Shown piece by piece: positions 25,415 to 35,332 of a DNA stretch of 60,251 nucleotides; the stretch's first letter is position 1; each line of letters starts with the position of its first letter. A program made the position numbers and the translations under genes. Under the pieces are notes generated by a model that saw nothing but the letters and a program-made list of their open reading frames with translations, was not told the DNA's origin and did not search any database. The stretch spans positions 1-60,251 of the forward strand of contig JAHLVW010000051.1 in NCBI GenBank assembly GCA_019058275.1. The letters run 5' to 3'. Origin of the DNA: Candidatus Heimdallarchaeota archaeon (lineage in GTDB: Archaea; Asgardarchaeota; Heimdallarchaeia; JABLTI01).

Positions 25415-27388
25415 TCAAAATTTATTCTTTTTTCTGTAAACAACTAAAGCAGCTATTATTATCGACGTTACTGAGAATATCAAAATATTACTTATTCTTG
25501 TTATTCCAAATTTTTTGGTTGTTGGTTCTATTTCGCTCACTTCAAAGTCTGTCATCTCATCATCTGTTGAAATTTCTGTTGTCAATGCTTGCCCTATTTC
25601 TATTGCGTGTGTTTTCGATTTTTGCCAAACGATTTCATCATTAGTTATGTGTTTCACTGTTAGATTAACATCTTGTGTTGCACTAGCTGCATAAGAAGCA
25701 TCTACAACTACCTGGAAGGTTTCTGCTCCATTTGCTTTGCTCAAAGCTAAACTTGTTTTCGGGATACGAATCATGAAATTCCCAAACAAATCATTGTAGT
25801 ATTCTGCTCCTTCCATCCCTATTTCTATGCCCATATGAGAATTGGGAAATGCATCATTTAATCCTACGTGATATATTTCTTCTGGCGAAACTTCGAAGAA
25901 TACATCTAATTTTATGGATGGATCAATGATGAACAGCTGTATTTCATAGAAATCTTTCAATTTAAACTTGTCATTAATTAAAACCTGGAATAATCTATTT
26001 AGAAAACCGTCCCAACGAGTCTCTTTACTTACTTTCAAATCTGCATACATATTTGGATACAAATACCCATGATACATATCTTTGCTATCTGGGAAACATA
26101 AGCTGAATCCTTGTAAATAGGGTGCAGGATACGTATGATTTTCGTCCCACTGGTTATATCGATCTACTAAAACTCCATTAGGGTCTGATTCCAACATTGT
26201 AAGCAATTCAGCACCATAAGCACCTATGGTAGCATAATGAAATTGTAATTGATTATCAACTATTATTTCTATGCAATCATACAAGTCCACTAACATGGAT
26301 GACGACGATTCAAGGCCATCTGTGCCCATACTATATCTTAATTCTTTAAAGAAGAGAATTTTGGATGAATTATAATCTAATTCATCATGCAAGCTCTCTA
26401 CAAAAAGGTCAAAAGTTTCCATAAATGATAATCCCAATGTTGCTACTGGGAATTGTGTCAAATCATAAATTGCAATGGTACCCCAGTCACGCCATTCCGG
26501 TAAAACAACTGGTGTAACGCCCACTTCAAAAGCCATTCGAGCAAATTCCTTAGGGGTCATATCTGTGTTACGGCTTAAATTGTAAACATATTCTCTTGGT
26601 GTATATAGTTGATTTGATCCTAGTGTTGTTTCACCAGCTATTATATATGATACTTCATCTACAAATTGCCAAGCTACTTCAAAAGAACCACCAAGACATG
26701 TGTTAAATATCAATACATCAACATTATTTGTTCCTGATAGAGAGTTCTCTATTTCTGGTAGAGTTAGACAATCACCAAGAGCATAGGTCATGGAAGGATG
26801 TGGTGCGTGATAATCAAAACAAAAACCAGCATATGCTCGTCCATGATCTACCAGTGAGAGTGCATAATAATCTGCAGGATAATTCGTTTTGCAAAAATCT
26901 ACAAAATCATCTAATGTTTGTCCATCACCCATATTCGTTTGTCCCCAATCTGCTACAGTAGTATTTCATCCAACTGAAGCAGCTTTTAGTTCATAGATAT
27001 AGGCATGCCCATATTGATCTGTTAAAGAGTAAGGAAAATCATATAATGCAATCACATTTATGTCTACTTCTGATCCTGCCAATAAGTCACTTTCAACTAT
27101 ACCTGTTATTGCCTCTAACATGCTATCATGAAGATAATTTTCTGAATTATCTAGATTAGATGTTACTTTACTTATTCTTGTATCTGCACAGAAGTAAAGC
27201 ATTAACGTCCATTTTTTATTTGCTTCTGGTTTAATCTCAAACGAGATGTTTTCATATTTGTTTCCTTTGAGAGTAATTCTTGGAAGAATTGCTAGAGAAA
27301 CAACTAAAATTAGTATAAAGACGGGTTTAATTTTTTTATAATTCAATCTTATAATCCCCCGATTATAACATAGATGTCTATTGTCCAA
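25415..27388 (-). pseudogene. Second clostripain-like (C11) peptidase with in-frame TGA
   Basis: Reading on the minus strand from 27388, a signal anchor (KPVFILILVVSLAILPRI) precedes KKWTLMLYFCADTR (C11 entry strand). TGA at 26966-26968 breaks the frame (LKAASVG, stop, NTTVADWGQTNMG), which continues to 25415. The catalytic His (SLVDHGRAYAG) and Cys (LIFNTCLGG) regions lie after the stop, so the short product would be dead. The C-terminal region is beta-rich and ends in a membrane anchor (ISNILIFSVTSIIIAALVVY). Internal initiation at ATG 26932 would leave an enzyme without signal peptide. Full length would be 657 aa. Confidence 0.75.
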
Positions 27389-27584
27389 TTAACAATTTAA
27401 AATTACTTGCCAAAATATACCGAAAAGAAAATTTCTCCAAATACTATTTTAATTGTTTCCCTGAAAAATCACAATTTCCTTTTACAGAATTTTTTTATCC
27501 TTATTATGATATGTTTCTTTTGAACTTACATTATGTTTTAAATATTGAATTAATAATACAAAGAATATTTTCGGGTAGTAAAAA

Positions 27585-27980
27585 ATGACAGATGTAGAAG
27601 TTATTTGCAAGAATTGCTCTCACAGATTTTCTTTAGAATTCCGTATTATTGATAAAACAATTCATTGCCCCAATTGTTCTAAATTTGGTACAATTTCCTC
27701 AAGAGCTCCTGATTTTGATTGCCAACCAATATGGAATAGAGGGTATGAAATCAGTCTTGATTCATTTGAAGAGTTGTTGAAGCTCGGTAGCAAATATATG
27801 CTAAAATCCTTTTTCAAAAGATATCTTGGTTTGAGTTTTACTCGTAGAAAAAGTGGTTCTATCTTCTTTCGTGATAAATCTAACAAACCAGTTACTATTG
27901 AGGAAGTTCATAACTTGATTCAAAGTGATTGGCTTTTGCAACGTTGGATATACAACATTAATTTTACTACTTTTAGATGA
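27585..27980 (+). CDS. Zinc-ribbon protein, 131 aa
   Basis: The N-terminus has a ribbon with CKNCSHRFSLEF and CPNCSKFG (about residues 8-33). The rest is basic and aromatic (SFFKRYLGLSFTRRKSG) with no known domain. It lies 66 nt upstream of the DUF917 gene in the same orientation and could share its transcript. The upstream gap (27389-27584) is the divergent promoter region with the clostripain gene. Function unknown; nucleic-acid binding is plausible. Confidence 0.6.
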   Translation: MTDVEVICKNCSHRFSLEFRIIDKTIHCPNCSKFGTISSRAPDFDCQPIWNRGYEISLDSFEELLKLGSKYMLKSFFKRYLGLSFTRRKSGSIFFRDKSNKPVTIEEVHNLIQSDWLLQRWIYNINFTTFR

Positions 27981-28046
27981 TGGTTCCTTTCTACACAAGC
28001 TATTTATAATTACTAATTCTTCGATAGTATTAGGTGGGATTTTCCT

Positions 28047-29141
28047 ATGGAACTCAAAACCCAATCTGATTTTGATGATCTTATTTTTGGTGCTAAGATT
28101 CTTGGTTGTGGTGGAGGAGGAGAAGAATCTCTTGCTCGAACTCGAGTGAAATACATTCTAGACAATAACCTATCTGTTAATGTTATTGACCCTAAAGATT
28201 TACCTGATGATGCTCTTATCTGCGTTTCTGGCATGGTTGGCGGTCGCTGTACTCCTGAATGTTTAGCTAATGTTGAAGGTCTTCCTGAAACTGATCCCTG
28301 GCCAATGCTTACTGCTACCAAATTACTCGAGAGTTACCTTGATGAAAAATTACATTCCCTTGTTTCCACGGAGATAGGTGCAGGTAATTTTTTGGTTCCC
28401 ATTCTTGTTTCTGCTCGATTGGGTATTAATGTTCTTGATGGTGATTTGTGTGGTCGTGCTAAACCTGAAATCAGCATCTCTACCAGCAATGTTGTAGGTA
28501 TTCCAATCACTCCATTAACAATAGTTTCTTCGTATGGCGATGAAATGATCCTGAAAACTGCACAAACTGATCAAAGAGCAGAATCGATTGCTCGAGAGAT
28601 GGCTGTTCTATCCGGTGGTGCTGTTGGCGTTGCTCGTTGTCCTGCTCATTGGTCTGCTTATAAGAAAGCAGTTATACCAAATACTATGAGTCAAGCTAAA
28701 GAACTTGGCTCAGCTATACGCTTGGCTCGAGACAAAGCTAAGGATCCAATCGAACCTCTTGTTAGGATTATTAATGGGCAACTCCTAATTCCGGGAAAGG
28801 TCAAGAGCTTTGAGGCCAAAGATTTAGGCGGTTTTGTAATTGGTGACCTTATCCTTGAGGATGATAAGAAAAAGCAATACAAAATTTGGTTTAAGAATGA
28901 ATACTTAGTTGTTTGGTTAGAAGACAAACCTCTTGCATCATCACCTGATATCATTTGTGTCGTTGATGCTAATACTGGTGAGGGATTAACCCCTTGGGCT
29001 AATGATTTTCCAAAAGATCGTGATGTGGTCATTGTTATAGCTAGAAATAATCCTATTTGGTATAGTCTAAAAGGTCTCGAGATCTTTGGTCCCAAGCACT
29101 TTAGTTTTGATTTCGAGCATACAACACTTGAAAATCTTTAA
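28047..29141 (+). CDS. DUF917 family protein (S-methyl thiohydantoin desulfurase-like)
   Basis: The 364-aa protein starts with a Gly-rich loop (AKILGCGGGGEESLA) and has the DUF917 conserved regions VNVIDPKDLPDDAL, VSTEIGAGNFLVP, VLDGDLCGRAKPE and CVVDANTGEGLTPW. Family members accompany hydantoinase/oxoprolinase-like enzymes and act on hydantoin-type rings or their thio-derivatives. No hydantoinase A/B subunit is present here, so the substrate is uncertain. GGTGGG precedes the ATG. It is convergent with the DRG GTPase, with a 20-nt gap. Confidence 0.75.
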   Translation: MELKTQSDFDDLIFGAKILGCGGGGEESLARTRVKYILDNNLSVNVIDPKDLPDDALICVSGMVGGRCTPECLANVEGLPETDPWPMLTATKLLESYLDEKLHSLVSTEIGAGNFLVPILVSARLGINVLDGDLCGRAKPEISISTSNVVGIPITPLTIVSSYGDEMILKTAQTDQRAESIAREMAVLSGGAVGVARCPAHWSAYKKAVIPNTMSQAKELGSAIRLARDKAKDPIEPLVRIINGQLLIPGKVKSFEAKDLGGFVIGDLILEDDKKKQYKIWFKNEYLVVWLEDKPLASSPDIICVVDANTGEGLTPWANDFPKDRDVVIVIARNNPIWYSLKGLEIFGPKHFSFDFEHTTLENL

Positions 29142-29161
29142 AGAAATGAAGATAATTAGTC

Positions 29162-30163
29162 TTATTTGGCAGCTTTTGTTTTCTGCCTATGTAAGACTAA
29201 TTCAATGATATCTCCATCTTGTAGTATGTGTTCTAAACCTACTTGTTGACCATCAAATTCACTCGATGGTCCCCAAATTTTAGCATACCTAAATCGTTTT
29301 ACGAAGCTGGTATGAATCTTTTCTGCAACATCTGATACTTTCGCTCCTTTGCGAATGACAAATGGTTCTGAAAGATTTGGCTTTTCACCAGGTGGTTTAG
29401 TATATACTCGCATTGCCTTTAGTAGTTCAAATAAGGATAGCTTGAGTTTCTCGAGAGATTCTTCATTATTATATGCTGTTGGATAGACATCCCACTTAGC
29501 TTTTTCAAGTAATTCTTGGTAGGTTTCTTTTGAACCTGGCAAATCACCTTTTGAAGCAATGATAGCTATTTTGTATTCTGATTTACCATCTACAAGAATA
29601 TTAGATTCTACAAGTTGTTCAGTTAGGAATTCGAGTTGTCTATCAATACTCATTGTCAGGTCAACGACCATCACTATTGCATCGCTAGTTCGAGCAACTC
29701 TGTTTATTTGCTTACTAATTGTCCAGTCTTCTTTGAAATCAAGAAAACCAGGAAGATCTACTATTTGGAATGTTACACCTTGGTAAGTGCATGCACCTGC
29801 TTGGCCAATAGTTGTTGTATGTAAGAAATTTCCAACTTCAACTTCGGTATTTGTTATAGCATTCATTAGAGTGCTCTTTCCAACATTAGATAAACCAAAA
29901 AGAGCAATTCTTCCGACTCCAGACATTGGGATTTCAAATGGATCATATTGTCTACCTTTTGCTTTTGGTTTAGCAAGGACTTCATCTTTTTTACTTTCTA
30001 ACCAGCTGATTAACTGCTTATAAGGACCCCAATTATCTAATTTCTTTCTTTGAATCTCTTCGATAATTGCATCTACCTCTGCAACGAATTCTTCACCTTC
30101 AAGGTGTCGCAATTTATTTGCTACTTTGTATAGGAAAAATCTATACTTGTTGTGTCTACTCAT
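29162..30163 (-). CDS. DRG/Obg-type GTPase with C-terminal TGS domain
   Basis: The P-loop GLSNVGKST lies at residues 90-98, followed by switch I (FLHTTTIGQAG), G3 DLPGF, and a degenerate G4 (ASKGD in place of NKxD). A TGS-like domain occupies about 255-330 (EPFVIRKGAKVSDVAEKIH). Archaeal and eukaryotic DRG proteins bind ribosomes and function in translation. At 333 aa it is slightly shorter than typical DRG (about 365), and the region between the P-loop and TGS lacks an obvious S5D2-like insert. The start codon is ATG at 30163. Confidence 0.8.
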   Translation of the reverse strand: MSRHNKYRFFLYKVANKLRHLEGEEFVAEVDAIIEEIQRKKLDNWGPYKQLISWLESKKDEVLAKPKAKGRQYDPFEIPMSGVGRIALFGLSNVGKSTLMNAITNTEVEVGNFLHTTTIGQAGACTYQGVTFQIVDLPGFLDFKEDWTISKQINRVARTSDAIVMVVDLTMSIDRQLEFLTEQLVESNILVDGKSEYKIAIIASKGDLPGSKETYQELLEKAKWDVYPTAYNNEESLEKLKLSLFELLKAMRVYTKPPGEKPNLSEPFVIRKGAKVSDVAEKIHTSFVKRFRYAKIWGPSSEFDGQQVGLEHILQDGDIIELVLHRQKTKAAK

Positions 30164-30483
30164 TTTCTACTTCACCTTTTGTTTTCTTGTTATTTATGTA
30201 ATTTTCTTCCAAAAGAGTCAAAACTATTTTTCCAGAGTAGAAAATGGCTTATTATCACAATGCAACGTTAGAACCAGCTATTGTCAAGGAATCTACTGAC
30301 CCTTAAAAAAACATCAATTCCCAGAAAAAATAGTGGACCTAATTTACGCTACGCTAATCCATTTTCTACCAATGGTTGCGAAGCGAGATCCCCTCGCATT
30401 TAGTCAAACTGCTAGGGATAAATAGACCATTTTTGTCCACATAATTTCTTATTAGATTACTCAAATAAATGTTTTTGTAAAAT
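30164..30483. other. Intergenic region between divergent DRG GTPase and ABC permease
   Basis: This 320-nt gap holds the promoters of two divergent genes. The only structure noted is a small hairpin GCGAG (30383-30387) / CTCGC (30393-30397). No Shine-Dalgarno precedes the ABC permease ATG, which may be leaderless. No ORF is supported. Confidence 0.4.
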
Positions 30484-33417
30484 ATGGAATTCTTTAAAAG
30501 AGAGATTGATACGTACTATTTAGTAATCGAGAGGATAGAGGAAGGGATTACTATTAGTGATAAAGAGATGAATGCTAAATCAAGCTATGCTTTTAAATCA
30601 ATATTCAAGATTTTCTTCAAAACAGGTCGAAAGAGAATACTAATTACAATTATTACTGGAGTAATACTATTCTTAGCTCTAACCACTTTTTTTGTTTCTT
30701 GGGTAACTTATCGATACAATTCATTCTATTCATTTATTGAAACTAAAGATTGGTTAGATGATAATAGACTCAGTTACGCAACTCAAACATCGAAATATGG
30801 TGAACTAGAAATAGATCAGAATTTTATGGATACTCAAGTAAGTTATGTACAAACAAGATTAAACCATATAATATCAGGGATAGGTGAAAAATATACTACC
30901 GCAGTATCATTACAATTTCGGTATTATGAATTTAATGAAACGGATACGTTAAATATCAAATTTATGGCATTTGACAATTCGACTGAGAATATTCTTGAAG
31001 ATAGTCTTGTCGAAGGTCGTTTACCAGTTTTTTCTAATGAAGTATTATTCTATAGAAAAAATGGTTCAATACCAATTACTTTAAATGATGATATAACTTT
31101 AGGACATAATTCAAGCGCTACATCATTTGTTAATAATTACACTGTTATTGGTATCGTTGAAAATGTTGACAGTGCATTTTACCAAAATAACAGATCTAGT
31201 GACATTCTTGATGACTATGAGCCGCATTATGCTGATTATCGAAAATTTATTTTATATGATGACATTCTTATTACAAAATACGATCTCTTTTTAGAAACAG
31301 CAAATAGCTATTCAGGTTATACAGGAAAATTATCATTTTATATTGATTTTGACTATGAATTCAAAACGGTACATATTCGAAACATTCAGAGATATATTCA
31401 ACAATTTCAAGATGATCAAATATTTCCTTATTCTTATGGCTTTTGTTTCGATGCATATGTTGCACTACTGAACTTTCGTTGGACTTGGGAAGAAGAAACA
31501 ATGAGTATCTTTGCATCAGGCATTCCCTTTTTATTGATTTTTGGATTGGTTTCTATAGAGCTTTTCAAAATTGGGGATTATGAATTAGAATCTAAATTTA
31601 AATTAATGAAGATTCAAGGAATGGAGTACAAGGCAATTAAAAAGATGATTCTATTAGAGAATTTCATTATCGGAGCAATTTCTCTTCTTGTAGGATCGTT
31701 GTTAGGTTTCTTAATAGGTTACTTTATCTTTTTAGGCATGGGCAATTATGTCTTCAATGATTTTATAATGTCATTAGGTGAACCTATTATTTTCGCAGCA
31801 CTGATTATTTTATTCATACTCTTCTTTGTAGGTGGTTATATAATAGAAAACATCTTAGCAAAAAGAACTGCAAAATCAACATCCATGAGGTATAAGGAAA
31901 GAAGGAAAAGAATTTTCAGACGTATAATTACTGCTCAGGAGTTTTTAATTTCCTTGCCTGGAATTGGATTTATTGCTATTGGTCTTACAGGAATGGTTAT
32001 AATTAGTTCATTCTTTTATAATCCAATATTGGAAACTATTAAGTTTCAATTAGAATTAATCTTCTGGTTTTTAACAGGAATTGGATTTATCTTTTTATCT
32101 GCATCAGTTTTTCTATTGTTGACCAGAATTGTTGCTTTTATTTGGGCTAAAATCGGTAAAAGGATTTGGAAGAGAACTAAAAGTTTCCTTACTTTATCTT
32201 TGAAACATATTTCAATCTACAACAAAGACTTTCAACGAGTTATATTAGCTTCCTTTATTGTTGGCTTAGGTATCACGCCAGGGTTGGTTCTAAATAAATC
32301 AGTTAAGGAACACATACCCATTGAATCAAATCTTAGTGTTTGCTATTCAGATATAATAATAACAGATTGGAATAACTATACAAGACAATTCAGAGAGAAT
32401 ATAACAAAAATCGATGGTATAGCAAAAGTAACAGAATTCAATATTTACGAACTGTCAAAGTATGATTTAATAAGATCTCAGCTTGGTAGAGAAAAGAGTT
32501 ATGATATTAGTCTGGTTAGTATTGAAAACATAAATGATTTTTTGCAAATATTGGATTCAAAGCTATTTGAGGATGCAAGTTTTACAGAAGAAGATATTAT
32601 TGAATTAAGTAACAATATGACATATCTAATGGATGCCAAATATGCAAAGGAAAACAACTATGACAAGGATGAAATCTTTGTTACTTCAATGATTAGTTCT
32701 GATTACAATGGTTATTATGAAATGACATATGTCAATTCATTTGATATATTTCCATTGCTATACAGATACGATGTTAATTACTTCTATAAATGGTATGAGC
32801 GATTTGCTTTAGTCACGAGTGAATTAACTGCTTCACAGATACTAAATCATACAAAATCCGATACATATGTTTATTCAGATATGAATTTATTAATTAAAAC
32901 ATCAAGCAACGCTAATATAACAAAAATCCGAGATGAACTCTATAGAGACTACGGATTGAACACAAAAATAAGCTCGGAAACAACCGAGGAGATAAATGCA
33001 GATTTAAGTATCTATTGCATTTACTTTTTTTTAGTGGGAGCAATAATTTCCATTATAGCCACAGCATTCTTTGGTTTTATAACAGCACGAAATATATACT
33101 ATCGAAGGTTACGGATAATCGAATCAGAATATCAAATTGGTGCGAAAAGAAATCAAATCTGGGGTGGATTTACTTTAGAATTAATTTTCATAATTCTAAT
33201 ACCAATTATGCTTTCTTTTGGATTAACAATTCCATTGCTAAATTATGTTAGTGGGTTTATCATTAACATGCAACAAAGCTACATTAAATTCAAACCTTGG
33301 TTACCATGGTGGTTTGTAATTATTCTTATTCTTGTAATTTGCGCCACGATTACAAGCGGATGGCTTGTAGAAATAATTATCCTAATGAGGAGATATCGAC
33401 CTATTAAGCAGGAGTGA
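30484..33417 (+). CDS. FtsX-like ABC transporter permease (977 aa)
   Basis: The protein has an N-terminal membrane helix (ILITIITGVILFLALTTFFV, about residues 54-73), a large extracytoplasmic domain of about 270 residues, then membrane helices grouped as two FtsX units (around 340-460 and 840-965) with further helices near 500-560. A second extracytoplasmic domain lies between. This is the MacB/LolC/FtsX-type permease layout with both FtsX units in one chain. Such systems use ATP to move substrates across the outer face, or mechanically signal. The ATPase follows with overlapping or near-overlapping reading frames, so the two form one transporter. Confidence 0.85.
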   Translation: MEFFKREIDTYYLVIERIEEGITISDKEMNAKSSYAFKSIFKIFFKTGRKRILITIITGVILFLALTTFFVSWVTYRYNSFYSFIETKDWLDDNRLSYATQTSKYGELEIDQNFMDTQVSYVQTRLNHIISGIGEKYTTAVSLQFRYYEFNETDTLNIKFMAFDNSTENILEDSLVEGRLPVFSNEVLFYRKNGSIPITLNDDITLGHNSSATSFVNNYTVIGIVENVDSAFYQNNRSSDILDDYEPHYADYRKFILYDDILITKYDLFLETANSYSGYTGKLSFYIDFDYEFKTVHIRNIQRYIQQFQDDQIFPYSYGFCFDAYVALLNFRWTWEEETMSIFASGIPFLLIFGLVSIELFKIGDYELESKFKLMKIQGMEYKAIKKMILLENFIIGAISLLVGSLLGFLIGYFIFLGMGNYVFNDFIMSLGEPIIFAALIILFILFFVGGYIIENILAKRTAKSTSMRYKERRKRIFRRIITAQEFLISLPGIGFIAIGLTGMVIISSFFYNPILETIKFQLELIFWFLTGIGFIFLSASVFLLLTRIVAFIWAKIGKRIWKRTKSFLTLSLKHISIYNKDFQRVILASFIVGLGITPGLVLNKSVKEHIPIESNLSVCYSDIIITDWNNYTRQFRENITKIDGIAKVTEFNIYELSKYDLIRSQLGREKSYDISLVSIENINDFLQILDSKLFEDASFTEEDIIELSNNMTYLMDAKYAKENNYDKDEIFVTSMISSDYNGYYEMTYVNSFDIFPLLYRYDVNYFYKWYERFALVTSELTASQILNHTKSDTYVYSDMNLLIKTSSNANITKIRDELYRDYGLNTKISSETTEEINADLSIYCIYFFLVGAIISIIATAFFGFITARNIYYRRLRIIESEYQIGAKRNQIWGGFTLELIFIILIPIMLSFGLTIPLLNYVSGFIINMQQSYIKFKPWLPWWFVIILILVICATITSGWLVEIIILMRRYRPIKQE

Positions 33418-33422
33418 AAAAA

Positions 33423-35078
33423 ATGATTGTATGTAAAGATCTAATAAAAATATTCACCGATGAAGAAACGAAAACGAGAATTCCTGCATTAAGAGGTTGT
33501 GATTTAAGAGTAAATAAAGGAGAAATCATAACAATTGTTGGACCTAGTGGATCTGGTAAAACTACACTTGTAAACATACTATCAGGATTAGAAACAACTT
33601 CTAGTGGAGAAGTTAAGGTAGCAGAATATGACATAGGAACTATGACAGAAACTGAATTGAACAATTACCGTTTAACCATGATTGGTATTGTTGATCAATT
33701 TCCTGAAAGAACACTATTCTTAGATGGAACAGTAATTGATAATCTCAACTTTACAAGCAATTTGCTAATCAGAAGGAAGCGCAAGTATCTAGAAGATAAT
33801 AGAGAAATACTTGAAAAACTGGGTATTTTGCATTTGGAAAACAGATTAGTCAGACACTTGTCTGGTGGTGAAATGATCAGAACAGCAATCGCTAGTGCCT
33901 TAGCTAAGAATGTTCCGGTACTTCTCTGTGACGAACCTACTGGTCAATTGGATAGTGAAAATACTGCAAAAGTAAAGACTACATTGAAACAAATAACTCG
34001 AGATTTTGGAGTAACAGTACTAGTAGTAACTCATGATCCTAGATTTCAAGAAGATGTTGATAAAACATGTGAGATAAGGGATGGAAGAGTTTCGACCATT
34101 TTAGGAGTAGAAGAGCAGTTAGCTTTTAGCGGAAAAACAGATTTTCCATTGAAATTTAAGAGTCAAATAGATTCCACTAGTAGCACACGAATACCTGATT
34201 TAATATTAAAAACACTAAAACTAGAAGATAATGTTACATTTGAAATGGCTGAGGATGCAGAAGTAAAAATCAAACACCCAGACAACATCAAACCAGGAAA
34301 ATTGATTATTGAAGATATTAAAGTGCGACGAAAGGAGTTAGTTTTGGATCCAATACCCAAGAAATATTACTCAAAAGCAGAGGTAGTTATTGATTTAGCA
34401 AATGTATCAAAGATATATGAAAGCAATGGTGGAGTTGTAAGAGCATTATCAGATGTCAACTTGCAAATCTACAAAGGAGAATTAATCTTTATACTTGGTC
34501 CGAGCGGATCAGGAAAAACTACCTTAATCAAGTTAATCTCTGGATTAGAGGGGCGCACCGAAGGTACCATTAAAACATTTGATAGAATTTTCAGTGACCT
34601 TAGTGACTCAGAAAAAGCTGATTATAGACGAGAAAATATGGGTATGGTTTCACAACAAGGTAATCTTCATCCATTCTTAACAATAGATGAGCATTTCTAT
34701 CTGAAAGAAATCTTTTCAGGAAAGAGAATTAAAGCTAACACTTACGATGAGAAAGTTTCTGATCTTCTCAACAAATTTGATATTGAACATCGAAAAGATG
34801 CATTTCCACTAGAGATTTCCGGTGGGGAATTGCAAAGAGCTTCTTTAGCAATAGCTAACAATGACTTTCCACCAATAATCATTTTAGATGAACCAACAGC
34901 AAACCTTGATTCTGAGTTAGCTGAACAAACAATGGAGCAAATCTTTGAATTTCATAAGACAACTGATATCACATTTTTAATAGCAACACATGATATTACA
35001 CTTATCAAAGATGGCATGAGAGCTATCGAACTTGTAGATGGGAAAATAAATAGAGATGGTCTTGTGGTTACAAAATAA
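33423..35078 (+). CDS. Duplicated ABC ATPase for the FtsX permease (two NBDs in one chain)
   Basis: Two complete LolD-type nucleotide-binding domains are fused. NBD1 has GPSGSGKT (about 40-47), signature HLSGGEMIR and LLCDEPTGQLD. NBD2 has GPSGSGKT (about 359-366), signature EISGGELQR and IILDEPTANLD. ATG 33423 follows AGGAG with an 8-nt gap; an earlier GTG at 33414 overlaps the permease stop. The single chain can form the full ATPase dimer for the single 977-aa permease, giving a two-polypeptide transporter. The linker (about 235-310) is unrecognised. Confidence 0.9.
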   Translation: MIVCKDLIKIFTDEETKTRIPALRGCDLRVNKGEIITIVGPSGSGKTTLVNILSGLETTSSGEVKVAEYDIGTMTETELNNYRLTMIGIVDQFPERTLFLDGTVIDNLNFTSNLLIRRKRKYLEDNREILEKLGILHLENRLVRHLSGGEMIRTAIASALAKNVPVLLCDEPTGQLDSENTAKVKTTLKQITRDFGVTVLVVTHDPRFQEDVDKTCEIRDGRVSTILGVEEQLAFSGKTDFPLKFKSQIDSTSSTRIPDLILKTLKLEDNVTFEMAEDAEVKIKHPDNIKPGKLIIEDIKVRRKELVLDPIPKKYYSKAEVVIDLANVSKIYESNGGVVRALSDVNLQIYKGELIFILGPSGSGKTTLIKLISGLEGRTEGTIKTFDRIFSDLSDSEKADYRRENMGMVSQQGNLHPFLTIDEHFYLKEIFSGKRIKANTYDEKVSDLLNKFDIEHRKDAFPLEISGGELQRASLAIANNDFPPIIILDEPTANLDSELAEQTMEQIFEFHKTTDITFLIATHDITLIKDGMRAIELVDGKINRDGLVVTK

Positions 35079-35097
35079 GACCATTTACTTCAATTTT

Positions 35098-35262
35098 TTA
35101 AGCAAGTTCTTTTTCTTCGGTTAGTATATAAGATTCTGGTGTTTCTATTCCTTCTTCAACCATAAGATGATGAATATACTAGGAAAAACTGCTAGTATCA
35201 AGAATAGACTAACAAATTGCATAAAATATTCATAGCCACCCAAGCTTTTTTGGTTAATTTTC
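35098..35262 (-). pseudogene. Frameshifted C-terminal relic of a membrane transporter
   Basis: On the minus strand the frame reads GGYEYFMQFVSLFLILAV, then FPSIFIILWLKKE and, after a one-base frame change, GIETPESYILTEEKELA and stop. A final membrane helix followed by a short acidic tail looks like the end of an MFS-type transporter. There is no 5' portion in the 251-nt gap (35079-35329). Confidence 0.45.
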
Positions 35263-35332
35263 CGTAACTTTAAGTATTTTGTAGAAATGTTTAGAACTGA
35301 TTATAGTTAAGTCATTTTTGTAAAATTCCTTG

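Noticed and set aside
13320..26968. Stop-codon reassignment or Sec/Pyl coding to explain interrupted genes
   Set aside because: All three stop codons appear as interruptions and all three also end normal genes here, so no single reassignment fits. No SECIS-like element or pyl gene was seen.
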